NCBI GenBank assembly: GCA_038248505.1
Contig: JBBRXJ010000027.1
Coordinates: 1-38,898 of the forward strand
DNA: 38,898 nt
Direction: 5' to 3'
DNA from: JBBRXJ01 sp038248505
Lineage (GTDB): Bacteria; Bacteroidota; Bacteroidia; Bacteroidales; JBBRXJ01
How positions within the stretch are numbered: the first letter of the stretch is position 1; every line of letters starts with the position of its first letter. The position numbers and the translations under genes were made by a program. Shown here one piece after another: positions 1-9,124 of this stretch. Below the pieces are notes generated by a model. That model searched no databases. It saw only the letters and a program-made list of their open reading frames with translations, and had not been told where the DNA came from.

Positions 1-1
1 A

Positions 2-190
2 ACAACTGCCACAACATTAAAATGGGTACACATAGCAATTAGCAATGCGAAAAGAAATTTTCTTGGAATATATCACAAGATTAAAGGAATGTACCTTCAG
101 AATTATCTCGATGAATTTGCATATAGATTAAATCGCAGACGTCGACGTGATATCTTTGATAGACTGATAGTTGCGAGTATCTTATTTTAG
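2..190 (+). CDS. IS1595-family (ISXO2-like) transposase, C-terminal fragment
   Basis: An open frame enters from the left edge and stops at TAG 188-190, giving about 62 residues. It reads W-V-H-I-A-I-S-N-A-K near the start, then G-I-Y-H-K-I-K-G-M-Y-L-Q-N-Y-L-D-E-F, then Y-R-L-N-R-R-R. This is the usual C-terminal signature of ISXO2-like DDE transposases of the IS1595 family, which catalyse cut-and-paste movement of the element. The catalytic core lies outside the window, so I cannot say whether the enzyme is intact. No clear terminal inverted repeat is visible downstream, because its partner would also lie outside. Confidence 0.8.
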   Translation, partial: TTATTLKWVHIAISNAKRNFLGIYHKIKGMYLQNYLDEFAYRLNRRRRRDIFDRLIVASILF

Positions 191-763
191 GTGTACAAAT
201 ATGCAGAATCAAATAATTTATTGTCATATATACATATTTACATTAATTTATACATGGATGTATAATTGTTAAATTTTGATATATCAACAGACACGTAAAT
301 TATTTACATATACATGATTAATAGGGTTTTAATAATATTATGTATACATATTTTATAAAAAGGTTATTTTTTGTCTACAATTCCTTTGTTATCCCTAACA
401 CATCAAAAAACGCAATGCCGTTAGGCGGAGTACCAACGTCATTAAGTTAAGCAAAATCACATAGCGTCTTTTTTGTTTTTCAATACTTTAGGATTTATTC
501 TATATTTCTCCATTTCTCGTTCAATTTTTCTGTTAAGTAGATAAGTTCTGAATGTTTGATACAAATAGAGCTGCAGAAATATTCACTATCGACAAGGTCA
601 AAATCTATAATTCTATGCCTCATTATGAGTAATGTTGACATTATATTTATAGCTCAAAGAGTCGCAAATACGAGCCATATTTTTTGCTTAAATGAACTAC
701 AAATAGATTATACAATGAAACAATAAACCACCTCGCAGCAGAGCTAAGGATAATTTCATTGAT
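191..763. other. Intergenic stretch after the transposase, no intact gene
   Basis: About 570 bp with no convincing complete gene. The first 200 bp are very AT-rich with several TATACATA-like words. Bases about 400-460 hold a short, more GC-rich block around GCCGTTAGGCGG. Read on the minus strand, this block encodes a short open peptide beginning M-T-L-V-L-R-L-T-A-L-R. It looks like a mobile or repeated sequence rather than unique DNA, possibly the end of the insertion sequence, but I see no second copy in the window. A decayed minus-strand reading frame follows at 457-623. Confidence 0.4.
457..623 (-). pseudogene. Possible decayed gene remnant with a frameshift
   Basis: On the minus strand an ATG at 621-623 opens M-R-H-R-I-I-D-F-D-L-V-D-S-E-Y-F-C and continues to a TAA at 495-497. 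Near the middle a second frame takes over with L-N-R-K-I-E-R-E-M-E-K-Y-R-I-N-P-K-V-L-K, a protein-like charged sequence that stops at 457-459. Joining the two by a single frameshift would give one short protein. I do not recognise the family. It could equally be two chance open stretches. Confidence 0.2.
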
Positions 764-1654
764 TTAACTCTTTATATTCCATGTAGCACAATTTATTACG
801 CCTCCATATTCTGATATTTCGCGGCTATCAATACAACGAACGGAATTAAATAATTTACGAAACACATCACGAGCTCTATCGTCTTCAGGCATATCGAAGA
901 TTGGGATTATAGCTGTGTTGCCAACTTGAAGGTAATTAATATAGCAGCCATCAGCCACATAATCGCCTTCCCTACCGCGACGATTTACTTCAAAAAATGG
1001 AATACGAATCACCTCTTTAAAATTAGATTTGAGAATCTGAAAAAGCTCTTTCACCCGTTTATTCTGCTCGTTACTTTGGTATGGACCCACCTGATAATCA
1101 TTTACCAAAATCGTATCAGCATTATATATGCGGAGCATACCATCGGCATGGCCATAATTATCGTTGAGCATGCGAGGAACCACAATTACGGTATCAACTT
1201 TAAATAATGTTTTAAGAAATAATATCATCTCAGCCTTCTTTTTTTCTGAAACTAAACGTATTTCAGACATTCTCAAGCCGAGGTTTTCTGTAAATATTTT
1301 ATCAGTAACAATGATACAATTCTCTCCTTTTACTAAATTACCGCCATCAAGTTTTAATTTTGATTTTCGCACAGGAATGCCCATCAACTTACAAACAGAT
1401 TCAGGATCGGTACGCTTATCAGCATACTTTTTGGGTTTTAAATAATCGGGATCAAAATTATAGCAAAGAAAATCGTGCTCACTAAATTGAACTGGCATAT
1501 AGTCGCGACACCAAATGTCACGAGTGTTTGTAAGCAAATCATAAGCAATGCCGCATTCATTAAGAATAGATGTTAATTGGTAATAAAAAGAAAGGTGTTT
1601 CTCTTTAAGTTGGTCTGATAGGTAAACGAAATTTGTTTGACGATCTGTTATCAT
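764..1654 (-). CDS. Agmatine deiminase / peptidyl-arginine deiminase family protein
   Basis: The 296-residue product belongs to the PAD_porph family of guanidino-group hydrolases, which convert agmatine (or arginine residues) to the carbamoyl product plus ammonia through a catalytic cysteine. The expected motifs are present in order: W-C-R-D-Y-M-P-V near residues 48-55, G-G-N at 104-106, G-H-A-D-G at 168-172 with the catalytic histidine, and a C-terminal G-G-V-I-N-C-A-T with the likely nucleophile Cys289. There is no signal peptide, so it is probably cytoplasmic and agmatine-type rather than a secreted peptidyl enzyme. The C-terminal motif departs from the usual G-G-G-x-I-H-C-I-T-x-Q, so the exact substrate is uncertain. 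It stands alone, without a linked N-carbamoylputrescine amidase. Confidence 0.85.
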   Translation of the reverse strand: MITDRQTNFVYLSDQLKEKHLSFYYQLTSILNECGIAYDLLTNTRDIWCRDYMPVQFSEHDFLCYNFDPDYLKPKKYADKRTDPESVCKLMGIPVRKSKLKLDGGNLVKGENCIIVTDKIFTENLGLRMSEIRLVSEKKKAEMILFLKTLFKVDTVIVVPRMLNDNYGHADGMLRIYNADTILVNDYQVGPYQSNEQNKRVKELFQILKSNFKEVIRIPFFEVNRRGREGDYVADGCYINYLQVGNTAIIPIFDMPEDDRARDVFRKLFNSVRCIDSREISEYGGVINCATWNIKS

Positions 1655-1674
1655 AATTTTAGATTTGTATAGTG

Positions 1675-1682
1675 CAAAACTA
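1675..1682 (-). promoter_or_regulatory. Candidate -7 element for the deiminase gene
   Basis: On the minus strand this reads TAGTTTTG, a full match to the Bacteroidota -7 consensus TAnnTTTG, 21 bp ahead of the ATG at 1654. A TTTG occurs only 14 bp further upstream rather than the usual 19-20, so the -33 half is not satisfied. Confidence 0.3.
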
Positions 1683-1762
1683 AAATACGACTACGCCAAA
1701 CTAAGTCGTTGATAAAAATTATTTATTCTGTGAAATTATAAACAGTTTCATTTTATTATTTA

Positions 1763-1806
1763 ATCTGCATTGCTATACACTAAGGACAAATATCATTGTT
1801 AAATAC
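1763..1806 (+). repeat. Dispersed intergenic repeat, copy 1 (diverged)
   Basis: This shares TCTGCAT, ATACAC, GACAAAT and TCAT in the same order and spacing with copy 2 at 16381-16430, about 30 of 42 positions. It is the most diverged of the three copies. It lies between divergent genes, as a non-coding element would. Confidence 0.45.
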
Positions 1807-2191
1807 TGAAATATGACGTTGAGACTCGAAACGCATGTTTATTAAAACGTTATAAAGCCAAGTCTTGGTATACCTTTCATTTTCGGACATTAGGATACTA
1901 CTTCATCAATTTCAACTGCGATTTTTCTTCAACAAAATTCAATAATATTTAAAAAGTGTATAATTATGCCGTATCAATTAAAATAAACTCATAAATCAGA
2001 ATATATAACAATTACTCCTATAATATAAACTATTACTCGCTTTTCAAGAAAGTTCACTCTATCAAACACGCCCTTGTATCGTATAGTCACAATCATATTT
2101 AACTCATTATGTATTCCTTACAAACAGTCGAAAAATAATTTTTGTCAGTATTTTAATTATATGTTTTTTTGGATTTATATGACTGTAAAAA

Positions 2192-3895
2192 ATGTTTTTA
2201 CCAACAACATTCAAATATAAAATACGATTCTTAGCAATAATGTTGTGCCTTTGCTTTACTCTAAAGGGGCAAGACTTCACAACATTCGACAGAAAAAGCC
2301 CTATAAAAGCAAGTGGTTCGTGTATGTTAAGCCAGAATGCATATGGTGTTGAAGGTATTGCAGCGCGGCAAGATCCTTATAGCTGGGCTATTAATGCCAA
2401 TTTAAACCTGAAGCTGTTTAATGTAATTGATGTGCCTTTATCAGCCTATCTTAGCAATGATCAGAATACGTTTAATAAACCCGATTTTAATCAGTTTGGT
2501 GCGAGTCCGAAGTACAAAGATTTAAGTCTTCATATAGGTTATCGTAATTTACAATATTCATCGTACACTTTATCGGGAGTTACATTTTTAGGAGGCGGAA
2601 TAGATTACCAGCCAAAGAATGCATTATTAAAATACTCCGCCATGTACGGGCGATTTAGCAAGGCGAATACAGAACAAAATACAGATGTATTTAATAGCAA
2701 AACATTAAGTTATGAACGATGGGGATACGCTGCAAAAGTAAGTGCCGGAAGAAATAAGCATAGTACCGATCTTTCAATCTTTCATGCAGTTGATGATCCA
2801 AACTCTCTATCGCCCGAGTTAGCTGGAATGCTAATGCCAGAAGAAAATTTGATAGTATCGCTTGCTTCACGTAATGCAATCAGTAAGAAGATTAACATTA
2901 ATAGTGAATATGCCATGAGTGCATTTTCTCGTGACATACGAATGCCTTTAGTTGAAGATGCCAATTATTTGCTTCCATTTTTCAAGAACAAAATCTCATC
3001 TTCACTGAGTTCCGCATTCAATACAGCTATTAATTACGCTGCTAACAAATATAGTGTTGGTATCTCGTACAAAAGAATTGCCCCTGAATATAGGTCATTG
3101 GGTGCAACCTATATGTCGAATGATGTAGAAGATATATTACTAAATACAACGCGCACTTTATTTAAAAGCAAAATAAACCTATCTCTCAGCGGTGGTCATC
3201 AGAGAAATAATTTAGCCAAAGATTTACCAACAACCAATAAACGTATAATTGGTTCTATTAACTGCAATTACAATGTAAATAAAAAACTTGCCTTGGGTAT
3301 AAACTATTCAAATTTTAGTGCGAGCAACGCGCCCACGTCAATAAGCGTTTTAGATACGTTTAGATATGTTCAAATAACAGACTGCAAAAGCTTAATGGGT
3401 AATTACACTTTTGGTAAAGACAAATTCAAGCATACAGTAACATTCAACTCTAGCTTACAAACAGTAAATACGTTAAATGAAAATGCAACGCAGAGTATTC
3501 AAATGGGAACCAATATGATTGCTTCAACATTGGGCTGGAATGGGGGCCTTAGCAATATCGACCTGAATATTAACGGTGGGCTTAGCTACAATCGTTATGA
3601 GCAACCAGAGATAATGACAAGCATGTCAATTGGTCCAACAACTGGACTTACAAAAGGTTTGATAAAGAAAAAGATGAGAGTAAATCTATCCTGGTCTTTA
3701 CTTGAAAATTATTTTGGAAATACCATTAATAACAGAATGCATGTTATACGCAATGGAATCTCCTACACATATAATAAACATCATTCAATAAAATACAGTA
3801 GTAACGTGATATTCAGGAGAAGTTTTGTAAACATAAACGGAAGTAAAAAATCTAATGAGTATCGGGGATTTTTGAGTTATAGTTATGTGTTTTAG
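2192..3895 (+). CDS. Predicted outer-membrane beta-barrel protein, first gene of the TANFOR locus
   Basis: The 567-residue product starts with a signal peptide (positive residues, then F-L-A-I-M-L-C-L-C-F-T-L, with likely cleavage near G-Q at 26-27). The rest is a long series of short alternating hydrophobic/polar strands separated by charged turns and Asn-rich loops. It ends in Y-S-Y-V-F, the terminal aromatic expected of a protein folded by the outer-membrane assembly machinery. There is no TonB box or plug and no T9SS tail, so it is not a TonB receptor or T9SS cargo. It is followed after 66 bp by the TANFOR gene on the same strand and then by an Fn3 gene. I infer it is the membrane anchor or export pore for those two proteins, but the sequence does not show that directly. 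Confidence 0.7.
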   Translation: MFLPTTFKYKIRFLAIMLCLCFTLKGQDFTTFDRKSPIKASGSCMLSQNAYGVEGIAARQDPYSWAINANLNLKLFNVIDVPLSAYLSNDQNTFNKPDFNQFGASPKYKDLSLHIGYRNLQYSSYTLSGVTFLGGGIDYQPKNALLKYSAMYGRFSKANTEQNTDVFNSKTLSYERWGYAAKVSAGRNKHSTDLSIFHAVDDPNSLSPELAGMLMPEENLIVSLASRNAISKKININSEYAMSAFSRDIRMPLVEDANYLLPFFKNKISSSLSSAFNTAINYAANKYSVGISYKRIAPEYRSLGATYMSNDVEDILLNTTRTLFKSKINLSLSGGHQRNNLAKDLPTTNKRIIGSINCNYNVNKKLALGINYSNFSASNAPTSISVLDTFRYVQITDCKSLMGNYTFGKDKFKHTVTFNSSLQTVNTLNENATQSIQMGTNMIASTLGWNGGLSNIDLNINGGLSYNRYEQPEIMTSMSIGPTTGLTKGLIKKKMRVNLSWSLLENYFGNTINNRMHVIRNGISYTYNKHHSIKYSSNVIFRRSFVNINGSKKSNEYRGFLSYSYVF

Positions 3896-3961
3896 TCAAA
3901 GAATAAAGTCCGCAGCTGTGTAAAAAATAAAAGCAAGAAAATAATAAAGAAATATCAAAAT

Positions 3962-6900
3962 ATGAAAACAATAATTTGCCTTTTAATATTTAGTGTAAGC
4001 ATTGTTCAGGCACAGATTCAACCTATAACAGTAACTGCTGCTATAGCTTCACCTGCATCTGCGTACATTTCTGACTATTTTGCAATTGGTACGAATGCAC
4101 TTACATTGAATATACTTTTTAATGATTTAAATGAACCTTCATGGGATGTGTATATAAAGACAAGAATAGAGAGCAGTCAACTACAAATAAGAAGCTCGTT
4201 AAATAGAAAACCAAGCATACCACTCACCATACATTCAGCTACCCCAATGCTTTTAAAAGGCGATGATTTAGCAAGCTATATAGAGCCTGAGCATTTTGAA
4301 AGTTACGGTCCAGCAGCAAATGAATACATTAAAAACGGTCGCCTACCAGAGGGTTTTTATTCCTTTTGTTTTACAATTTACGATTATGCCAGCGGCAAAA
4401 AGTTATCAAATGAGTTTTGTATTAATGCACACATTCGTCAATTAGATGCTCCGCTCATATTGAGTCCAACTAATGCTAGTGTTATAAAAGCAGCAAACGC
4501 GCAGCAACTATTTTTCTCATGGCAGGTGCAGCAATCAGTTCCTCCTACCACAACGTACACGCTTCATTTATATGAGATAAATGATGATAATGAAAATCCA
4601 ATGCTCGCTCTGCAAAATGGGAAAGTGAATCCAATCTTTGAATCGGAACCATTAAAAACAAATTCGTTCTACTATGATGCATCGTACCCTACACTTCTGC
4701 AAGGCAAAAAATACACATTCAACATTAAGGCTTCAACGGAAGATGACAAGGAAGATGACAAGGAAGTATTTCGTAACAAAGGTCAAAGTGAAACAAAATG
4801 GTTCTATTATGGTTACCCTGAAGATGGATATATTAAATTACTATGGCCACCAGATAGCCACGCTTTCAGTTTACGTGAAGATAAAAACTTTAAATGGACT
4901 TGCTCCAATAAACTTATTGATCAACAATCTATATCTTATCAATTGGGGGTATATGAAATGGCAGCTAATGAATTAGCCGAAGATGCTTTGCTTAAAAAAG
5001 CGATATATACAACAAATAGTGCCGTTACATTACAAAGGCAAAATTGGACAGAACCGCTTCCCCTAAAGCTTGAAACAGGAATTAAATATGCATGGAAGGT
5101 AAAAGCTTATACCGAAGGAACGGAAGTTGCCCAAAGCGATATTTACACATTTAACGGCCCGCCTTATCTCGAATCGTTTCAGGCAGGAAATCATACAATC
5201 ATTGTAACACGAACTTCAAAAAATGATATGAATTCAATGTCGGGTGAAGGAACCATTAAAATAGATAATGATGATAAAGAACATATTGTAATATTTAAAA
5301 ATATATGTATTGAACGAATTGGTTCTGAGCTAAGAATGACAAAAGGACGCATTGCCAATAAATGGCAATACGATGATATACTATTAAAAGCTGAATTTGT
5401 AGCCAATGGAAATGCTAGTTTTATTTGCGACAGTTTAATCATTAATCCGAAAGGAATTCGTATTAAAGGATATGCAAAATGGCTGTTTCCAATGGCTATA
5501 ATAAACACATCAAAGACGGAAATTCGTTCTGAAATTTGCGAACTTAATTATAATAGCTACACACTTGAAGGAAGTATTTTACTAGATAATGATCACCTAT
5601 TTGAACTAATTGAACCCTCTGGTTTCAAAATAAAGCTGAGTAAAACCTCTAAATTATTTGTACGTGGCGAAAATAATTTCTTTTTAAATCTCAATGGTGT
5701 ACTTATTGCTCCAGATAAAATAAAAAGCAAGGAAAATAATACGTTTAGTCTTCCATTCCTTAATAAAAAACAATTATTTTTTATTAAGGAAGAGAACATT
5801 GAAAACTCAAATCTAATAAAACCATTACCCGATGCTGGTTTATATATACAAACATTAGGATATATTTTTGATGCATCTGAAAAGGAATCATCAATCCGAC
5901 ATAGTGAAAATGAATGGAAAGGGCTATGGATTTCAGATTACACATTAATAATGGAAAAGGAAATTGACGTAAAAAATCAACTAGTAATCCCATTCATCAT
6001 TAGTCAAACACATAAATCAAACGGAACAGATAGCAGTGATATATCTATATATAATGAGGGATTGGATGTTCTAATACAATCAAATTTTCTTGCAGATGAT
6101 GGCATATTATGCAATACATTCCCGGCGTATATGCAGAACATTCAACTTAAAATGAAAAATTCAAGCATTTCAAACAGCAAACTAATTGTACGAATGGCCA
6201 TACCATTGCTAAGCGAAACAGAACGATTTTCGGCAACCATTCCAATTGATAACAGAGGCTTTTGCGCAGGATTTTTGAATGACGGGGTAGCTGGTAAAAC
6301 CTTTTACTACAACAGTGAAGGTGGTGAACAAAAGATAGAATTAACAGTAAACACGGCCGTTTTTAAATCACAAAAGTTACTTGAAATGAATGTTGATGTA
6401 AAATGGCCATTCCCTAATGTTGAGATAAAAAACGCTAATGGTCTCAATATTTGGGGCAACTATGATATTGGTTTTACTACTCAAAATGGAGCATACGCAA
6501 TAAGTAATCAGGTTATGGGGCTAGTAAATGATTTCCCAGTAACCGTACATCATTTAGGCTGTGGTAGGCAAGGGAATATGTATGCATTAGGTATTGCAAC
6601 CGACATCATAATGGGTAGCGATATTGCGGGTGATAATGGTCCACCTCAAGCCAATCTTTATAGCATGGTTGAAAATAATTTACTGAGTGGTTTTGTAACT
6701 TTTAGTGGCGTTAATATATACACCAACATTAACAATACTCAAAATCAATCTGCCAATGAGGGAGATATGTTTACAAATAATGACTTGAGCAATCCTGTCT
6801 CTCTAAATAATCGTTTACAGCGACGATATGCTGCCAATTTAAAACCGAGTGAAATAAACTCTACAATAACAGTAAACATTGAACCAGAAGAAAGCTCAAG

Positions 6901-9046
6901 CACTTACGACAGCAGTTTTTTGGTACAAGAAACAACAACAATACAAAAGAATAGTCATATTCAGTTTGTAGAGCCTAGCAAGATCTCTATTGAGCAAATA
7001 TATTTCCTTACAGATATACTCATAAGTTTAGCGAAGAAAGAGGATAGAGAAAAACTTATTCGCATTCGTGATTTTGCAGCATTAATGGATATTAATGAAA
7101 TAGAGAATGCATGGGATTATTTAATGAATACGCGTGAACGAATTAATAAATATTTAATTGATCTTACAGATAAATACACAGACAAACTAATAGATAAACT
7201 AAGCGCTCCAGTCGATAAGGCCAAATTATTAATACAAAATAAAACATATGCAGTACGAGATAGTATATGTATTTTTATTGACAAGAGAATTGAAAGAGTT
7301 CTTGACAGTACGGCATCATTGATAAGACAATCATCAGGAAATGACAGCTCAGCGATAGAGAAATCGCTCGTTCGATTAACGCAAGCCTCAAAAGTTTCTC
7401 TCTGCAATGAAGTTAGGCGGAGTTTAACAAAATCAATTGACGATAACATATTAATTCCCATATCAACTCAGATAGATCGCTTAACGCTAGTTCGCCTACA
7501 ATCCTTTGTTGATAGCGTTGTACATGCAAACATGGAGCATTTATTAAATGGCGAATTTAAAGATTTAAGTGCCGCAGGTTTAGTTGAAAACCCACAAAGT
7601 TTACTAAACGACTTTACATTAGCAGCAACAAATTCTTTTAAAACAGATAATGTATTAAATGCTATAAAAAAGTTTGCAAATGATGCCTTTAACAATTTGC
7701 AATGGCAAAACATTTATACTGGTATTGTAAATGAAATGATAGGTACGAGCGTTCAGGAATATGCAGAGAAATACACAAAAAATCTATTGGTAAAAGGAGT
7801 AACAAATTTAGCTGACAGTATTGGAGGAGCTGGGGCAGCAAATATTGCCAATCAATTGGCACGTAATGTTGATATTGATTTTAGTAATTTGGGCGAGAAA
7901 ATAAAAAATGGGGATATCGGTAAAATTATTCGTTTTGATCCTAGCTATATTAAGGTTCGTACCAAGGTAGCCGATTTTGAAGGCTACGTTAAGTTTACTG
8001 ATGATGATCCAATTTGGGGCGACTCATGGCAGGCATCGCTAATGGCGAATTTAAAAGTGCAACCAAAGTTTAAAGTATATGCAAAATATATTAACGGATC
8101 AAAAAACAAACCCGTCGATTTTAAATATTGGTTTATTGAAATTGCAGTAAGCGGATTGAAAGTACCTCTATCGCCACTCCCATTGCTACTTGATGGCGCA
8201 GCTGGTAAAGTTTACAGCCATATGAGTCATGCAATTGGCGGCAAAGAATACTTACCAGATCATGAAACGGATTACGGCTTAGGTTTGCAAGTAAACTTTG
8301 TTGATGCAGCCACAGCAGGTAAATCGTACTATTTTGATGTTGGCTTGGAGTTAGCATTTTCTGGCGAAGATTATCAAATAGAATTAAATGGCAATATAGC
8401 CGTTTCAAACAAAATGAAAGGGTGTACAATTGTTAAATCGGCAATAAAAGGTAGCGGGTACTTTGCCTATGTGAGCCGAACAAGTGAATTCATAGGCAAC
8501 TGCAATGTTAGCATAGATGTTGCATCCGTAGTTTGCGGAAGCGGATCTCTTGGAGTACTGATGCGCCCAGGATTCTGGGAGGTATCAATTGGACGTCGTG
8601 AAAGTCCTATTCAAATAAATATTCTTTGCAAAGATGCCATTAAATTTGGCAGCTGGCTTACGGTTAGTCCAATTGGATTAGACATGGGCCTATTTGCAAA
8701 CATAGAAGCATCAGCATTGTCGCCCGATATTAGTCTATCAAGTTGTTCCTTTAAAGGCTACGCCGTAGTAGGTTTTGAGCTTGGTGTTAGTACAATAATG
8801 ACCTACGATCCGGATTTTAAAATTAATGAGGCAATGATTTGGGCAAGCCTATATATGGATTTAGGGGTCGATTATAATTGCCCTATCGGCAATGGCAAAC
8901 TGAATCTAGTTTCAATAAATGCAGGGGGCGATCTAAAATATACAGCAATGCCTACAAGTACTGTTACTGGAAGCCTATATGCAGAGGTCAAAATTCTTTG
9001 CATACAAGTCGGATTTGATATGAAAATTGACAAAGAAATGGGATGA
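3962..9046 (+). CDS. Giant TANFOR-domain surface protein
   Basis: The 1694-residue product has a signal peptide (residues 1-17, ending V-Q-A-Q). The N-terminal several hundred residues match the TANFOR domain type known from Tannerella and other Bacteroidota: I-S-D-Y-F-A-I-G near 36, L-P-E-G-F-Y-S-F-C near 120-128, then L-I-L-S-P-T-N followed by repeated Fn3-like modules. A beta-rich middle (about 440-1010) follows. Next is a roughly 330-residue helical, charge-rich stretch (about 1015-1340, with D-K-Y-T-D-K-L-I-D-K-L and many E/K/D residues). Last comes a beta-rich, Gly/Ser-rich C-terminal region with scattered cysteines. It has no T9SS sorting domain. TANFOR function is unknown. The barrel gene lies 66 bp upstream and the Fn3 gene 78 bp downstream, consistent with co-transcription. 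A surface-exposed structural or adhesive role is my inference. Confidence 0.75.
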   Translation: MKTIICLLIFSVSIVQAQIQPITVTAAIASPASAYISDYFAIGTNALTLNILFNDLNEPSWDVYIKTRIESSQLQIRSSLNRKPSIPLTIHSATPMLLKGDDLASYIEPEHFESYGPAANEYIKNGRLPEGFYSFCFTIYDYASGKKLSNEFCINAHIRQLDAPLILSPTNASVIKAANAQQLFFSWQVQQSVPPTTTYTLHLYEINDDNENPMLALQNGKVNPIFESEPLKTNSFYYDASYPTLLQGKKYTFNIKASTEDDKEDDKEVFRNKGQSETKWFYYGYPEDGYIKLLWPPDSHAFSLREDKNFKWTCSNKLIDQQSISYQLGVYEMAANELAEDALLKKAIYTTNSAVTLQRQNWTEPLPLKLETGIKYAWKVKAYTEGTEVAQSDIYTFNGPPYLESFQAGNHTIIVTRTSKNDMNSMSGEGTIKIDNDDKEHIVIFKNICIERIGSELRMTKGRIANKWQYDDILLKAEFVANGNASFICDSLIINPKGIRIKGYAKWLFPMAIINTSKTEIRSEICELNYNSYTLEGSILLDNDHLFELIEPSGFKIKLSKTSKLFVRGENNFFLNLNGVLIAPDKIKSKENNTFSLPFLNKKQLFFIKEENIENSNLIKPLPDAGLYIQTLGYIFDASEKESSIRHSENEWKGLWISDYTLIMEKEIDVKNQLVIPFIISQTHKSNGTDSSDISIYNEGLDVLIQSNFLADDGILCNTFPAYMQNIQLKMKNSSISNSKLIVRMAIPLLSETERFSATIPIDNRGFCAGFLNDGVAGKTFYYNSEGGEQKIELTVNTAVFKSQKLLEMNVDVKWPFPNVEIKNANGLNIWGNYDIGFTTQNGAYAISNQVMGLVNDFPVTVHHLGCGRQGNMYALGIATDIIMGSDIAGDNGPPQANLYSMVENNLLSGFVTFSGVNIYTNINNTQNQSANEGDMFTNNDLSNPVSLNNRLQRRYAANLKPSEINSTITVNIEPEESSSTYDSSFLVQETTTIQKNSHIQFVEPSKISIEQIYFLTDILISLAKKEDREKLIRIRDFAALMDINEIENAWDYLMNTRERINKYLIDLTDKYTDKLIDKLSAPVDKAKLLIQNKTYAVRDSICIFIDKRIERVLDSTASLIRQSSGNDSSAIEKSLVRLTQASKVSLCNEVRRSLTKSIDDNILIPISTQIDRLTLVRLQSFVDSVVHANMEHLLNGEFKDLSAAGLVENPQSLLNDFTLAATNSFKTDNVLNAIKKFANDAFNNLQWQNIYTGIVNEMIGTSVQEYAEKYTKNLLVKGVTNLADSIGGAGAANIANQLARNVDIDFSNLGEKIKNGDIGKIIRFDPSYIKVRTKVADFEGYVKFTDDDPIWGDSWQASLMANLKVQPKFKVYAKYINGSKNKPVDFKYWFIEIAVSGLKVPLSPLPLLLDGAAGKVYSHMSHAIGGKEYLPDHETDYGLGLQVNFVDAATAGKSYYFDVGLELAFSGEDYQIELNGNIAVSNKMKGCTIVKSAIKGSGYFAYVSRTSEFIGNCNVSIDVASVVCGSGSLGVLMRPGFWEVSIGRRESPIQINILCKDAIKFGSWLTVSPIGLDMGLFANIEASALSPDISLSSCSFKGYAVVGFELGVSTIMTYDPDFKINEAMIWASLYMDLGVDYNCPIGNGKLNLVSINAGGDLKYTAMPTSTVTGSLYAEVKILCIQVGFDMKIDKEMG

Positions 9047-9124
9047 GCTGCAATTGCTGATGAAATTGACAAATCGAATCATAGCTCGACAACATGAATT
9101 TAAAGTAAACTTTTAAACGTTTTT

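Larger units (their letters stand above)
1655..2191. other. Divergent intergenic region, no gene seen
   Basis: About 540 bp of AT-rich DNA between the divergent deiminase and outer-membrane barrel genes. No open frame is convincing on either strand. It contains one copy of the dispersed repeat (1763-1806). I could not place a confident promoter for the 2192 gene; the bases just upstream give only imperfect matches to the -7 consensus. Confidence 0.5.

Noticed and set aside
926..1445. Two plus-strand open frames opposite the deiminase gene
   Set aside because: They lie wholly antisense to a gene with clear catalytic motifs and have no family features.
4738..4761. Two tandem copies of a 12-bp unit (GGAAGATGACAA) inside the TANFOR gene
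   Set aside because: It keeps the frame (E-D-D-K repeated) and is a simple local duplication with no sign of phase variation, which would need more units.
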